A stretch of DNA of 64,000 nt, taken from positions 1 through 64,000 of the forward strand of contig CANLSH010000005.1 of NCBI GenBank assembly GCA_947493705.1, given 5' to 3'. Below, piece by piece: positions 43,770-52,683 of this stretch (the stretch's first letter is position 1; each line of letters opens with the position of its first letter). The position numbers and the translations under genes were made by a program. The stretch comes from an uncultured Arachnia sp. GTDB lineage: Bacteria; Actinomycetota; Actinomycetes; Propionibacteriales; Propionibacteriaceae. Under the pieces are notes generated by a model. The model searched no databases and had not been told where the DNA came from. It worked only from the letters and a program-made list of their open reading frames with translations.

Positions 43770-44740
43770 CTCGGCGTCCTTTCCTTGCGTTCGCGGGTAG
43801 CGAGCCAGTTGATGGCGGAGAAGAACATCACGATGACGAACACGCCCCAGGCGATCGTGGCACCGTAGCCGTAGCGGTTCTCCTGGAACGCAACCGAGTA
43901 GAAGTACAGCACCATGGTGAGTCCTGAGTTGCCGACACCGCCGGCTGAGGCGGCACCGGAGGACAGCGACGAGGTGAGCACCTGGGCCTCTGTGAAGCTC
44001 TGCAGCGAACCGATGGTTGACAGCAACGTGATGAAGAAGACGATGGGCCGCAACTGCGGCAGAGTGATGCGGAAGAACGTCTGCCAGCCGTTGGCCCCGT
44101 CCAGGGCGGCCGACTCGTACTGTCCCTTGTCGATGGCCTGCAGCCCGGCGAGGATCAGCAGCGAGTTGTAGCCGACGAAAGACCAGGTGGTGAGGGCGGA
44201 GATCGCGATTTTGATGCCCCACTCGTTCTGCAGCCACGCAATGTTGTCGAAACCCAGCAGGTTGATGAATGCGTTGGCTATACCGAATTGACTGGAGAAC
44301 AGTGAGCTGAACAAGATCCCCATCGCCACCAATGAGGTCACGTTGGGAATGAGGTAGATCACGCGATACGTCGTGGAGAACCGCATCGTGGAGTTCAACA
44401 TCAACGCGACGATCGTTGCCAGCGTCAACGTCGGAACGGTGCCCATCACCCAGAGAATCAGTGTGTTGAGCAAGGACTTGTAGAACAGCGGGTCCGTGAC
44501 GAGATAACCGAAGTTCTCGCCACCAATGAATTCGATGTCACCCAGGCCAGACCAGTTGGTGAATGCAAGACCCAGGGTGAAGAGCAACGGCATGGCACCG
44601 AAGGTGATGAAGAAGAAGAAGTAGGGCGACACGGCGCCATACAGCGGAAGAGATCTCTTCATTCGCTGCCCGGTCGACAACGTGCGATAGCCGTCGACCG
44701 GGGGTTGGGCTCGCTCGCCCTGCTTCGTCAGGGCGCTCAT
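43766..44740 (-). CDS. Carbohydrate ABC transporter permease (MalF-like)
   Basis: 324 residues, six membrane helices starting LYGAVSPYFFFFITFGAMPL, with the EAA loop near YESAALDGANGWQTFFRITL. Its ATG start overlaps the binding-protein stop and its stop overlaps the next permease start, so the three genes are translationally coupled. CUT1-family sugar importers take up di- and oligosaccharides, which fits the cytoplasmic glycosidases of this locus. Confidence 0.93.
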   Translation of the reverse strand: MSALTKQGERAQPPVDGYRTLSTGQRMKRSLPLYGAVSPYFFFFITFGAMPLLFTLGLAFTNWSGLGDIEFIGGENFGYLVTDPLFYKSLLNTLILWVMGTVPTLTLATIVALMLNSTMRFSTTYRVIYLIPNVTSLVAMGILFSSLFSSQFGIANAFINLLGFDNIAWLQNEWGIKIAISALTTWSFVGYNSLLILAGLQAIDKGQYESAALDGANGWQTFFRITLPQLRPIVFFITLLSTIGSLQSFTEAQVLTSSLSSGAASAGGVGNSGLTMVLYFYSVAFQENRYGYGATIAWGVFVIVMFFSAINWLATRERKERTPR

Positions 44741-46047
44741 TTCACCGTGAGGCCCACCTGCTCGGCCAACCGTTCGGCAGCCTTCACGGCGTCCTCGAAC
44801 GCCTGGTCCGGGTCCTTGCCGGATGCCTCAACGAGATCAATTTCCGCATAGAAGGGGGCATTGATGGTGTTCTCATTGGGGTTCTCGTACAACGGCCGGA
44901 CGGTCTCGGCGGCGTGGCCGAAGACTTCTGCTGCCACCTGACCATTGAGGAATTCGACGGGCCCGGCGACCTCAGGCATGTCGAAGGCCTCCGGCGTGGC
45001 AGGGAAATTGCCCTTGTCCTCGTACTCGTAGGCCTGGTTCTGCGGATTGAGAATGAACTTGATCAACTCGAACGAAGCCGCCGGGTCCTTGGCTCCTTCA
45101 GGGATGGTGAGGAAGGACCCACCGTTGTTGATGGCGTCGCCGGGATGCTCGCACACGTGCCACTTACCTGCAGTCTCAGGGGCATCGACCATCAGGTCCG
45201 CCAAGTGCCACGACGCCCCGAAGTCGGCGGGGAGCTTACCCTCGTTGACAGCGGCCGCAGTGTCAGCGGTATTGGATTCAAGCGAGGCGACAATGCCAGC
45301 ATTGAGCGCCTTCACCGCGGTATCCCACGCATTGCGGATGTGGTCCTGGTCGCCGATGAACACGTCATCCTCATTGATGAAGCCCTTGCCGGACTGCTTC
45401 CAGATGATGTCGAACAAACCACCGGTATTGCGGATCAGGTAGGTCTCGGGCTTCTTGGCCAACAACTCCTTGCCCAGCTCGAAGTACTCGTCCCACGTAC
45501 GGATGGCGGCCGCAAGCTCCTCGGGTTCAGAGGGCAGACCAGCCTCCTCGAACACGTCAAAGCGGTAGAAGAGGGCGGTGGGCCCGATATCAATCGGAAT
45601 ACCGAGCTGCTCACCGTCGGTGGTGCTTGCCTGCTCCCACTTCCAGTCGAGGTAGGTGTCCTTGATGTCCCCCGCGCCAACCGTGTTCAGGTCGACGAAG
45701 TACTGGGACTGCGTCTTGAAGTAGGCGATGTCCTCGCCCTTGACGCCGGTGATGTCCGGAAGCCCGGAACCCGCGGTCAACGTAGTGGTGAGCTTCTGCT
45801 TGAAATCACCGCCGACGACGTCCTGGCGCAGTGAGTACTGCGGGAACTCAGACGCGACGCCATCGAGAACTTTCTGACCGAAACCCTCGGGCCAGGTCCA
45901 CAGAATCATTGAGGTGGCATCACCTGAGGCATTGGATGCGGGGGCCGTACCAGGGGCTGCGCTTGAGCAGGCGGACAGTCCACCCACGCCCAGCAGGCCA
46001 AGACCGGTAGCACCTCCCAGGAGGAGTGATCGTCGAGAAACAGTCAT
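44737..46047 (-). CDS. Carbohydrate ABC transporter substrate-binding lipoprotein
   Basis: 436 residues from ATG 46047 (AAGGAG upstream). A twin-arginine-containing signal (SRRSLLLGGATGLGLLGVGG) ends at the lipobox LSAC. The mature part is a typical CUT1 solute-binding protein (WTWPEGFGQKVLDGVASEF, GTWHLADLM-like clefts). It captures a sugar, probably an oligosaccharide, outside the membrane and sets the specificity of the importer. It is the first gene of the importer operon and divergent from the DeoR regulator. Confidence 0.93.
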   Translation of the reverse strand: MTVSRRSLLLGGATGLGLLGVGGLSACSSAAPGTAPASNASGDATSMILWTWPEGFGQKVLDGVASEFPQYSLRQDVVGGDFKQKLTTTLTAGSGLPDITGVKGEDIAYFKTQSQYFVDLNTVGAGDIKDTYLDWKWEQASTTDGEQLGIPIDIGPTALFYRFDVFEEAGLPSEPEELAAAIRTWDEYFELGKELLAKKPETYLIRNTGGLFDIIWKQSGKGFINEDDVFIGDQDHIRNAWDTAVKALNAGIVASLESNTADTAAAVNEGKLPADFGASWHLADLMVDAPETAGKWHVCEHPGDAINNGGSFLTIPEGAKDPAASFELIKFILNPQNQAYEYEDKGNFPATPEAFDMPEVAGPVEFLNGQVAAEVFGHAAETVRPLYENPNENTINAPFYAEIDLVEASGKDPDQAFEDAVKAAERLAEQVGLTVK

Positions 46048-46296
46048 GTCAAGCTCCTTGTTCGGGATCATGGAGGCCACTGACCAGCTCAGCGCCACCC
46101 GGGACGAATTGATCAAAGTTGCTCAGCTGGAGGCAGGCAAGAAATCTCGCCCCACCCCTGGCCCAGCCACTTACTGGGACGTGTTTGATCGCTGCAGATC
46201 GCTGACAGGAGAGCCAGGGAGATGTTGTCCGGGCCCTGCCGAGGTGTTTCATCACTGCTGATCTTCCTTGATCGATGTCCGTGCACAGCAATGTAG

Positions 46297-46353
46297 CAAA
46301 AGACTCCGACGTATGACAACAAAAGATTGATATGATCAAAAGTGCGCAAAATG
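46297..46353. promoter_or_regulatory. CAAAAG repeats in the importer-DeoR divergent promoter
   Basis: CAAAAGA occurs at 46297 and 46320, CAAAAG at 46337 and CAAAAT at 46347, spaced 23, 17 and 10 bp. They lie in the AT-rich part of the 335-bp gap (46048-46382) between the ABC importer and the DeoR gene. Clustered repeats are typical of DeoR-family operators. Nothing else is recognised in this gap. Confidence 0.45.
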
Positions 46354-46382
46354 GCAGTGGTGCAGGCTATGGTGAGCAGGTG

Positions 46383-47135
46383 ATGAAGGTAGTCCGGCAC
46401 GAGGCCGTCCTGCAGCTGCTGCATGCCCAGGGCTCAGCGGGCGTCCATGAGATCGCGGAGCACCTCCAGATCAGTCCTGCGACCGCGCGCCGCGACCTGG
46501 CCGAGTTGCAACACCAGTCTCTCGTGGAGAGGACGTGGGGAGGCGTGCGTCTTGCAACGGAGGTTGATGACCCGTTTCAGGAGGCGCTGGCCGACGGAGG
46601 GGTGCACAAACGTCGAATCGGCAGCGCGGCAGCCCATCTCATTCCGGAGGGCTCAACCGTGATCCTGGACATCGGCACTACGGTTCACCATGTAGCGATG
46701 GAAGTGGCTGATCGTGACATCACAGTTCTGACGGCATCATTGCCGGCCTTCGACGTCCTGCGCAGCAGAGGTCGCGCCACCATCATCCTGCTCGGCGGCC
46801 ACTGGTCCGAGCAGTATCAATGCTTCACCGGAACCCCGGTGATCGACGCCCTACAGCACCAACAGGCAGACGTCGCCTTCCTGGGATGCTCTGGCATCTC
46901 GGACACCGGCCGTGTCCGGGACACCTCCTACGCCCAGAGCGAGATCAAGCGCGCCATTCAACAGGCCTCCACACGAACGTACCTGCTCGCCGACAAGCGA
47001 AAGTTCCCCGGTCATGGCGGCATCTCACCGCTCGAAGTGGATCAACTTGACGGCATCATCACCGACACAACCGACATGGCAGCGTCACTCGTGGACAAGT
47101 GCCGGGACCACAACACAGAAATCAGGATCGTATGA
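46383..47135 (+). CDS. DeoR-family regulator 1 of the glycan locus
   Basis: About 250 residues from ATG 46383; the frame opens 17 codons earlier at 46332 but those residues are not conserved. The N-terminal helix-turn-helix is GVHEIAEHLQISPATARRDL. The C-terminal sugar-phosphate-isomerase-like domain has VILDIGTTVHH and LLADKRKF. DeoR regulators usually sense a phosphorylated sugar. Its stop overlaps the GH4 start (ATGA), so it is the first gene of that operon. It is a paralogue of the regulator at 55277. Confidence 0.9.
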   Translation: MKVVRHEAVLQLLHAQGSAGVHEIAEHLQISPATARRDLAELQHQSLVERTWGGVRLATEVDDPFQEALADGGVHKRRIGSAAAHLIPEGSTVILDIGTTVHHVAMEVADRDITVLTASLPAFDVLRSRGRATIILLGGHWSEQYQCFTGTPVIDALQHQQADVAFLGCSGISDTGRVRDTSYAQSEIKRAIQQASTRTYLLADKRKFPGHGGISPLEVDQLDGIITDTTDMAASLVDKCRDHNTEIRIV

Positions 47136-48526
47136 AACTCACGTTGATCGGCGGTGGCGGATTTCGCGTCCCCCTCGTGTTCAAGGCTCTCCTGGCAGAC
47201 ACCTCGGCCAAGCGCGTCACGGAGTTGCGGCTCTTCGACACCGACGCCACACGTCTGCACGCCATCTCCGCCGTGCTCGACGAACTGGGCCTGGAGGCGA
47301 TTCAACCACCGCGGCTTGTGGTGACCCAGGACATCGCCACAGCCCTGCACGGAACGGACTTCGTCTTCGCTGCCATTCGAGTGGGAGGCACCCGGGGGCG
47401 CGCCCTCGACGAACAGGTGTCCCTGCGGCACGGAGTCATCGGGCAGGAGACCGTGGGCGCTGGTGGCATTTCATACGCTCTGCGCGGCATCCCCGTGGCG
47501 CTGGACCTCGTGGAGCAGATCAAGCTTCACGCGCCCGAGGCCTGGGTGATCAACTTCACCAATCCGGCGGGCGTCATCACCGAGGTCATGCAGCGCCACC
47601 TCGGAGACAGAGTCATCGGAATCTGCGATTCCCCCGTGGGGCTGGCACGTCGCATCATGGACACGCTCAAGGGTGCCGGACTTGTCGAGCTGGATCTACC
47701 CGCCCCAGGTAGCGGTACGGACAGGGTTCACCTCAAATACGCTGGCCTGAACCACCTGGGATGGCTCACGGGACTCCATGTTGATGGTGAGGATGTGCTG
47801 CCGCTGCTCCTGGAGCGGCCAGACCTCATTGAGAGTTTTGAGGAGGGGCGTCTCTTCGGTGCACCACTAGTCCAGGCTCTTGGTGCAGTACCGAATGAGT
47901 ACCTGCACTACTACTACTTCGCCCGGGAGGACCTGGCCATCGATGACGCCGCCCCGCAGACCCGAGGGGTCTTCCTCCAGGCACAACAACGCACCTTCTA
48001 CGAGGGCATTTCCGAGACGGCATCAGGAGCCCTCCAGTTGTGGGAGCGTACCCGGCTCGAGCGCGAGGAGACCTACATGGCCACGAACCGCGAAGCGGCC
48101 GGCAATTTCGATCGCGACGCGACTGACCTGGAGACCGGTGGCTACGACAAGGTGGCGCTGGCCATCATGCACGCCATCGCCAACGACGTCCCGGCGGAAC
48201 TGATTCTGAACGTCGCCAACCGCGGCCTACTGCCGGACCTGGATGACGCCGCAGTCATCGAGGTGCCGTGTCGTGTGGATGGGCGGGGTGTCACTCCACT
48301 ACGGGACGCCACCCTCCCCAATCACGGACGCGGGATGGTCGTCAACGCCAAGTACGTCGAACGACGCACCATGGATGCGGCCATCAACCATTCCCGCGAC
48401 GATGCCCTCCTGGCGCTGACCCATCACCCGTTGGTGGACTCGTTCGCGGTGGCCGGGGAACTTCTTGACGATCTGGTGGACTCCTTCGACGAGCTCAGCT
48501 ACCTCAAGGAAGCCACCCATGCATGA
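47132..48526 (+). CDS. GH4 glycosidase (6-phospho-beta-glucosidase-like)
   Basis: 464 residues from ATG 47132. The NAD-binding start KLTLIGGGGFRVPLVFKALL, the FTNPAGVITEVMQ segment, CDSPVG (metal-ligand Cys) and LNHLGWL (His) are GH4 marks. GH4 enzymes use NAD+ and Mn2+ to oxidise C3 and can cleave alpha or beta links; many act on 6-phospho-glycosides. No PTS is in this cluster, so a non-phosphorylated, ABC-imported substrate, or one phosphorylated by the local kinase, is possible. It overlaps the GH38 start by 8 bp. Confidence 0.88.
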   Translation: MKLTLIGGGGFRVPLVFKALLADTSAKRVTELRLFDTDATRLHAISAVLDELGLEAIQPPRLVVTQDIATALHGTDFVFAAIRVGGTRGRALDEQVSLRHGVIGQETVGAGGISYALRGIPVALDLVEQIKLHAPEAWVINFTNPAGVITEVMQRHLGDRVIGICDSPVGLARRIMDTLKGAGLVELDLPAPGSGTDRVHLKYAGLNHLGWLTGLHVDGEDVLPLLLERPDLIESFEEGRLFGAPLVQALGAVPNEYLHYYYFAREDLAIDDAAPQTRGVFLQAQQRTFYEGISETASGALQLWERTRLEREETYMATNREAAGNFDRDATDLETGGYDKVALAIMHAIANDVPAELILNVANRGLLPDLDDAAVIEVPCRVDGRGVTPLRDATLPNHGRGMVVNAKYVERRTMDAAINHSRDDALLALTHHPLVDSFAVAGELLDDLVDSFDELSYLKEATHA

Positions 48527-51500
48527 CAACCGCGCCCTCGTGGAGGAGCGGCTCGAAAGGCTCCGGGAGCGACTCGCGCCCCGCGTCCACACCGTGGTGG
48601 CCCCACTGACTGTGAAGGCATGGCACGCACCCGGAGAACCGGTTGCCTTCGACGTGGCACAGCAAGCGACCTACGAGGACTTCCCGGTGGGGACGTGGTG
48701 GGGACCAGCCTGGAGCACGTGGTGGCTGTCGGTGGAAGGGCACGTACCCGAGGGCGCCAGCCATCTGCCACTGGAACTGCGCGTGGACCTGGGCTTCGTC
48801 GGGGACTGGGCCGGCAACCAGTCCGAGGCCATGGCGTTCACCGCCCACGGGCGGCCCCTGAAGGCGATCAACCCCATGAACCGCAGCGTTGCTCTCAATT
48901 TCGGTCCGCTCGCCGACTCCTTCGCGGCGCAGCGGCATCCGCTGGTGGAGGCTGACGGTTCCTTTCATCTCTACCTGGAGGCGGCCTGCAATCCCGACAT
49001 GTCCAAGGTCATCGGTCAGGTCACCCAGCAGGGCGACTGCCTCACTCGTTCCGACGAGCCAGTGTGGCGATTCCAGGGGGCGGAGCTGGTGACGCGCAAC
49101 GACGGCGTGTGGGGACTCTCCTGCGACCTGGATGTGCTTGGCGGACTCATGCGTCAGCTCCCGGAAGACTCCACCCACCGTGCCGTGTTGCTACGGGGCA
49201 TGGAGGATGCCACCGACATCATCGACTCCGGCGACATCGTCGAGATGGCGCCAGAGGCTCGAGAGATTCTCAGACCGCTCCTCACCAGCGGGGCCAACTC
49301 CTCGGCACAGCAGATGACTGCCGTGGGACATGCGCACATTGATTCCGCCTGGCTGTGGCCAATCCGCGAAACCAAACGGAAGGTGCTTCGTACGTTCTCC
49401 AACGTCACCGCCCTGGCGGCTGAGTATCCCGACTTCCATTTCGCCTGCACCTCTGCCCAGCACTACCAGTGGTTGAAGGAGGTGTCCCCCGAGGTCTTCG
49501 GACGGGTTCGCGACGCCATTGACCGCGGCCAGTGGCACGTCGTCGGTGGCATGTGGGTGGAATCCGACACCAACCTTCCGGGTGGCGAGGCGCTGGTACG
49601 TCAGTTCACGGCCGGCCTGCGGTGGATGCGAGACGAGTTGGGGACCCGGCCGAACTGCCTCTGGCTGCCCGACTCATTCGGCTATACCGGCGCGCTCCCC
49701 CAGATCGCACGCCTGGCCGGCATGGAGTGGTTCTTCACGCAGAAGCTGTCGTGGAACAGGACCAACACCCTCCCCCACCACACCTTCTGGTGGGAGGGCA
49801 TTGACGGCACCCGCCTCTGGACGCACTTCCCGCCCGTTGACTGCTACGACAGCATCGTCAGCGCTGAAGAAGTGAAGGAGGCGGAACGCAACTTCAAGGA
49901 GAAGGGCCGCGCCCGTCATTCGCTGCTGCCCTTCGGATACGGGGACGGTGGTGGTGGTCCCACTGATCTGATGATGGAGAGGGCCCGTCGCTTCGCCGAC
50001 CTGGAGGACGCGCCGGTCGTCACGCCCGCATCACCGGACGCCTTCTTCGAAGCCGCCCGCGATGAGTACTCGGATCTGCCCACCTGGGCCGGTGAGCTCT
50101 ACCTCGAATTCCACCGCGGCGTCTACACCACCCAGATGGCACTCAAACAGGGCAACCGACGCAGCGAACATGCACTGCACGCCATCGAGCTCCTCGCCAG
50201 CATCGCAGATCGTTCATGCCCCGACTACACCTTTCCCACCGAGGAGTTGGAGGTGTTGTGGCAGCGGATGCTGCTGCTGCAGTTCCATGACATCCTGCCC
50301 GGGAGCAGCACTTCGTGGGTGAACCGGGAGGCGGCGGCGGAGTACCGCATCCTCATGGAAGAGTTCGAAGCACTTCTTGAGCGGGCATGGAATGCGCTGC
50401 GCAGCGACGATGGCAGATACTCGGTACTGAACGCTGCCCCGATGGAGCGTCGGGAGGTCATCGAGCACGACGATCAGTTGCGGCTGGTGAGCGTGCCGGC
50501 CCACGCCGTCGTTCCGGCGCAGTCGGCGGACGTCGAGCCCACCCACCCTGTAACAGTCAGTCACCACGGCAACACCATCGTGCTGGAGAACGGCCTCGTA
50601 CGGCTCGAGGTTGATGCCGACGGCTGCATCACCGCACTGCGCGATCTGGCGGCTGAGCGCGACGTGCTCCTGCCCGGCACACGCGCCAACGTACTGCGAC
50701 TCCACCCGGACCACCCGAGTTGCTTCGACGCATGGGAGTTGGAGTCCCACTACCGCAACCGGGGCACCGACCTCGATGCGGCAACCCAGTTGGTGGTCAG
50801 CACCGACGACCCACTCCGTGCTCGGGTGGAGGTCACCCGTGAGTTCGGCTCCTCACGGGCTGTGCAGAGCATCAGTCTCGACGCCGATTCCGCCACGGTC
50901 GACTTTGAGCTGTGGGTCGACTGGCAGGAACGCGAACACGTCCTGAAGGTGGGGTTCCCCCTCGCGGTCCGCGCCACCCGCAGCACTGCCGAGATCCAGT
51001 TCGGTCACATCGAACGCCCAGTCGCCACCAACACGTCCTGGGACGAAGCCCGCTTCGAGGTCAGTGGGCACCGTTGGTTGCTGCTGGCGGAGCCGGGCTA
51101 CGGCGTCGCGCTGGCCAACGATTCGAGCCACGGTCACGATGTTGTCCCAGCCGGCGGATCAGCCACCTCCCCCAGGAGCGGCGTCACCGCAGGGCTCACT
51201 CTGCTGCGTGCGCCGCAGTCGCCCGATCCTCTGGCCGACCAGGGAGAGCACTCACTGCGCTACAGCCTCACGATGGGCGCCGACCTCGCGGCCGCCAACC
51301 ATGCCGGACTACGGATCAACCAGCCCTTGCGGCTGATGTCAGGCAGCGCCGAGCACTCGTCCTTCACAGAACTGACTCCGGTCGGCGGTGTGGACCTGGC
51401 GGTGGTGGATGCCGTGAAAGTGGCCTTCGACGGCTCAGGTGACCTGATCGTGCGGCTGCACGAGGCTGCTGGTGCCAGCAGCCGGGTGGATCTCCGTATG

Positions 51501-51656
51501 GGCGTCGACGCGGGTCTCGTCACTGAGGTGGACCTGCTGGAGGATGACATCGACGAGGCCACCCAGGACCTGCCTGCGGGCCCCCTGCCCGCCGGGAAGG
51601 CAGTGCGTCTCGTGCTGCGCCCGTTCCAGATCCTGACCCTGAGATGGAGGAAGTGA
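48519..51656 (+). CDS. GH38 alpha-mannosidase
   Basis: 1045 residues from ATG 48519, the usual bacterial GH38 length. Zinc and catalytic motifs are GHAHIDSAWLWPIRETKRK and NCLWLPDSFGY, with nucleophile Asp about 385. MLLLQFHDILPGSS and the long beta-rich C-terminal domains follow. There is no signal peptide, so it acts in the cytoplasm on imported mannosides. Bacterial GH38 enzymes cleave alpha-1,2/1,3/1,6-mannose links. It forms an operon with GH4 upstream and the phosphatase-superfamily gene 3 bp downstream. Confidence 0.95.
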   Translation: MHDNRALVEERLERLRERLAPRVHTVVAPLTVKAWHAPGEPVAFDVAQQATYEDFPVGTWWGPAWSTWWLSVEGHVPEGASHLPLELRVDLGFVGDWAGNQSEAMAFTAHGRPLKAINPMNRSVALNFGPLADSFAAQRHPLVEADGSFHLYLEAACNPDMSKVIGQVTQQGDCLTRSDEPVWRFQGAELVTRNDGVWGLSCDLDVLGGLMRQLPEDSTHRAVLLRGMEDATDIIDSGDIVEMAPEAREILRPLLTSGANSSAQQMTAVGHAHIDSAWLWPIRETKRKVLRTFSNVTALAAEYPDFHFACTSAQHYQWLKEVSPEVFGRVRDAIDRGQWHVVGGMWVESDTNLPGGEALVRQFTAGLRWMRDELGTRPNCLWLPDSFGYTGALPQIARLAGMEWFFTQKLSWNRTNTLPHHTFWWEGIDGTRLWTHFPPVDCYDSIVSAEEVKEAERNFKEKGRARHSLLPFGYGDGGGGPTDLMMERARRFADLEDAPVVTPASPDAFFEAARDEYSDLPTWAGELYLEFHRGVYTTQMALKQGNRRSEHALHAIELLASIADRSCPDYTFPTEELEVLWQRMLLLQFHDILPGSSTSWVNREAAAEYRILMEEFEALLERAWNALRSDDGRYSVLNAAPMERREVIEHDDQLRLVSVPAHAVVPAQSADVEPTHPVTVSHHGNTIVLENGLVRLEVDADGCITALRDLAAERDVLLPGTRANVLRLHPDHPSCFDAWELESHYRNRGTDLDAATQLVVSTDDPLRARVEVTREFGSSRAVQSISLDADSATVDFELWVDWQEREHVLKVGFPLAVRATRSTAEIQFGHIERPVATNTSWDEARFEVSGHRWLLLAEPGYGVALANDSSHGHDVVPAGGSATSPRSGVTAGLTLLRAPQSPDPLADQGEHSLRYSLTMGADLAAANHAGLRINQPLRLMSGSAEHSSFTELTPVGGVDLAVVDAVKVAFDGSGDLIVRLHEAAGASSRVDLRMGVDAGLVTEVDLLEDDIDEATQDLPAGPLPAGKAVRLVLRPFQILTLRWRK

Positions 51657-51659
51657 ACA

Positions 51660-52676
51660 ATGAAGCTGTTGCTGATCTGTATTGATGGGGTGCGCATCGA
51701 CGTGGCGTTGCCTGAGGCAATGGCCGCGAACCCGCGCTTTGCCGCTCCCGATCATGACTCGGATCCCCGGTTCAGCGTCGGTGCTCCGGACCACACCCTG
51801 ACGTCCGAGGAGGCAAAAGACTTTGGCGTCCTCGCGCCAACTCTGGCTCGGTTGGCGGCGGGTGACGACACCTCTGGTGGGGCCCTCACCCCAGTGTGGA
51901 TGACACCACCCACTGACTCCGGGCCGGGCTGGTCCTCGATCCTGACGGGTTCCACGCATGAGCAGTGCAACGTGTGGTGGAACGAATTCGTCGGGCACCA
52001 GTTGGCCAAGCGCCCCGATGTCCTCTCTCGGGTCTTCTTCGCCAATACCGCCGCCCGTACCCTGGCCGCAGCGACATGGGACGCGTTCACGACCGGTCCG
52101 GGCCCCATCATTCAACAACGGATCGATCAGCAGCACACCGGGCAGCACCAGTCGTTCCACCCGGACATCAGCAACGGTATTGATCCGGCAGACGCGGAGG
52201 TGTGTCAGTGGGCGAGCTGGCGGCTGTCACACGAGGGGCCGGATGCGTCGGTGGTCTACTTCGAGGGCGTCGACGCCACAGGGCATGCCCATGGTGCCGA
52301 CTCGCCTGAATACCGCGCCGCGATCTCGCGGGCGGATGAGTTCACCCGCTACCTGGTCAAGGCTGTGGCTGAAAGGCATGAGCAATTGGGAGAGAACTGG
52401 TTGGTGGCAGTCACCACCGATCACGGGCACAAGCCCGAGGGTGGTCACGGCGAGGACGAGGTGGAGGTCCGTCGCAGCTTCCTCATCACGCATCGCATCG
52501 GAGGAAGTCTGCCGGAACCGCTCCGTCAGCTCACCAGCCTGCAAAGCCACGAGGTGATGAATGTGCTGCTGGATGCGATCGGCGTACATCAGGGCCATTT
52601 CGAATTCCCGGGCCTCGGTGAGGTCCGCGACATCACACCGGTTGGGCCAACGAGGAATCCTGCGTTTGAGTGGTGA
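51660..52676 (+). CDS. Alkaline-phosphatase-superfamily phosphodiesterase/phosphatase
   Basis: 338 residues. Metal and nucleophile motifs run in the superfamily order: LLLICIDGVR (Asp), PGWSSILTG (nucleophile Ser/Thr), FEGVDATGHAHG (Asp, His) and TTDHGHKPEGGHGE (Asp-His and His). It resembles type I phosphodiesterase/nucleotide pyrophosphatase members. No signal peptide is seen, so it is cytoplasmic. It is the last gene of the GH4-GH38 operon, 3 bp after GH38. That position suggests removal of a phosphate group from the imported glycan or its products, but this is inferred. Confidence 0.85.
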   Translation: MKLLLICIDGVRIDVALPEAMAANPRFAAPDHDSDPRFSVGAPDHTLTSEEAKDFGVLAPTLARLAAGDDTSGGALTPVWMTPPTDSGPGWSSILTGSTHEQCNVWWNEFVGHQLAKRPDVLSRVFFANTAARTLAAATWDAFTTGPGPIIQQRIDQQHTGQHQSFHPDISNGIDPADAEVCQWASWRLSHEGPDASVVYFEGVDATGHAHGADSPEYRAAISRADEFTRYLVKAVAERHEQLGENWLVAVTTDHGHKPEGGHGEDEVEVRRSFLITHRIGGSLPEPLRQLTSLQSHEVMNVLLDAIGVHQGHFEFPGLGEVRDITPVGPTRNPAFEW

Positions 52677-52683
52677 GTGACTC

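Noticed and set aside
44914..45834. 306-codon open frame on the plus strand
   Set aside because: Antisense to the ABC binding lipoprotein, which has a clear signal peptide and family match.
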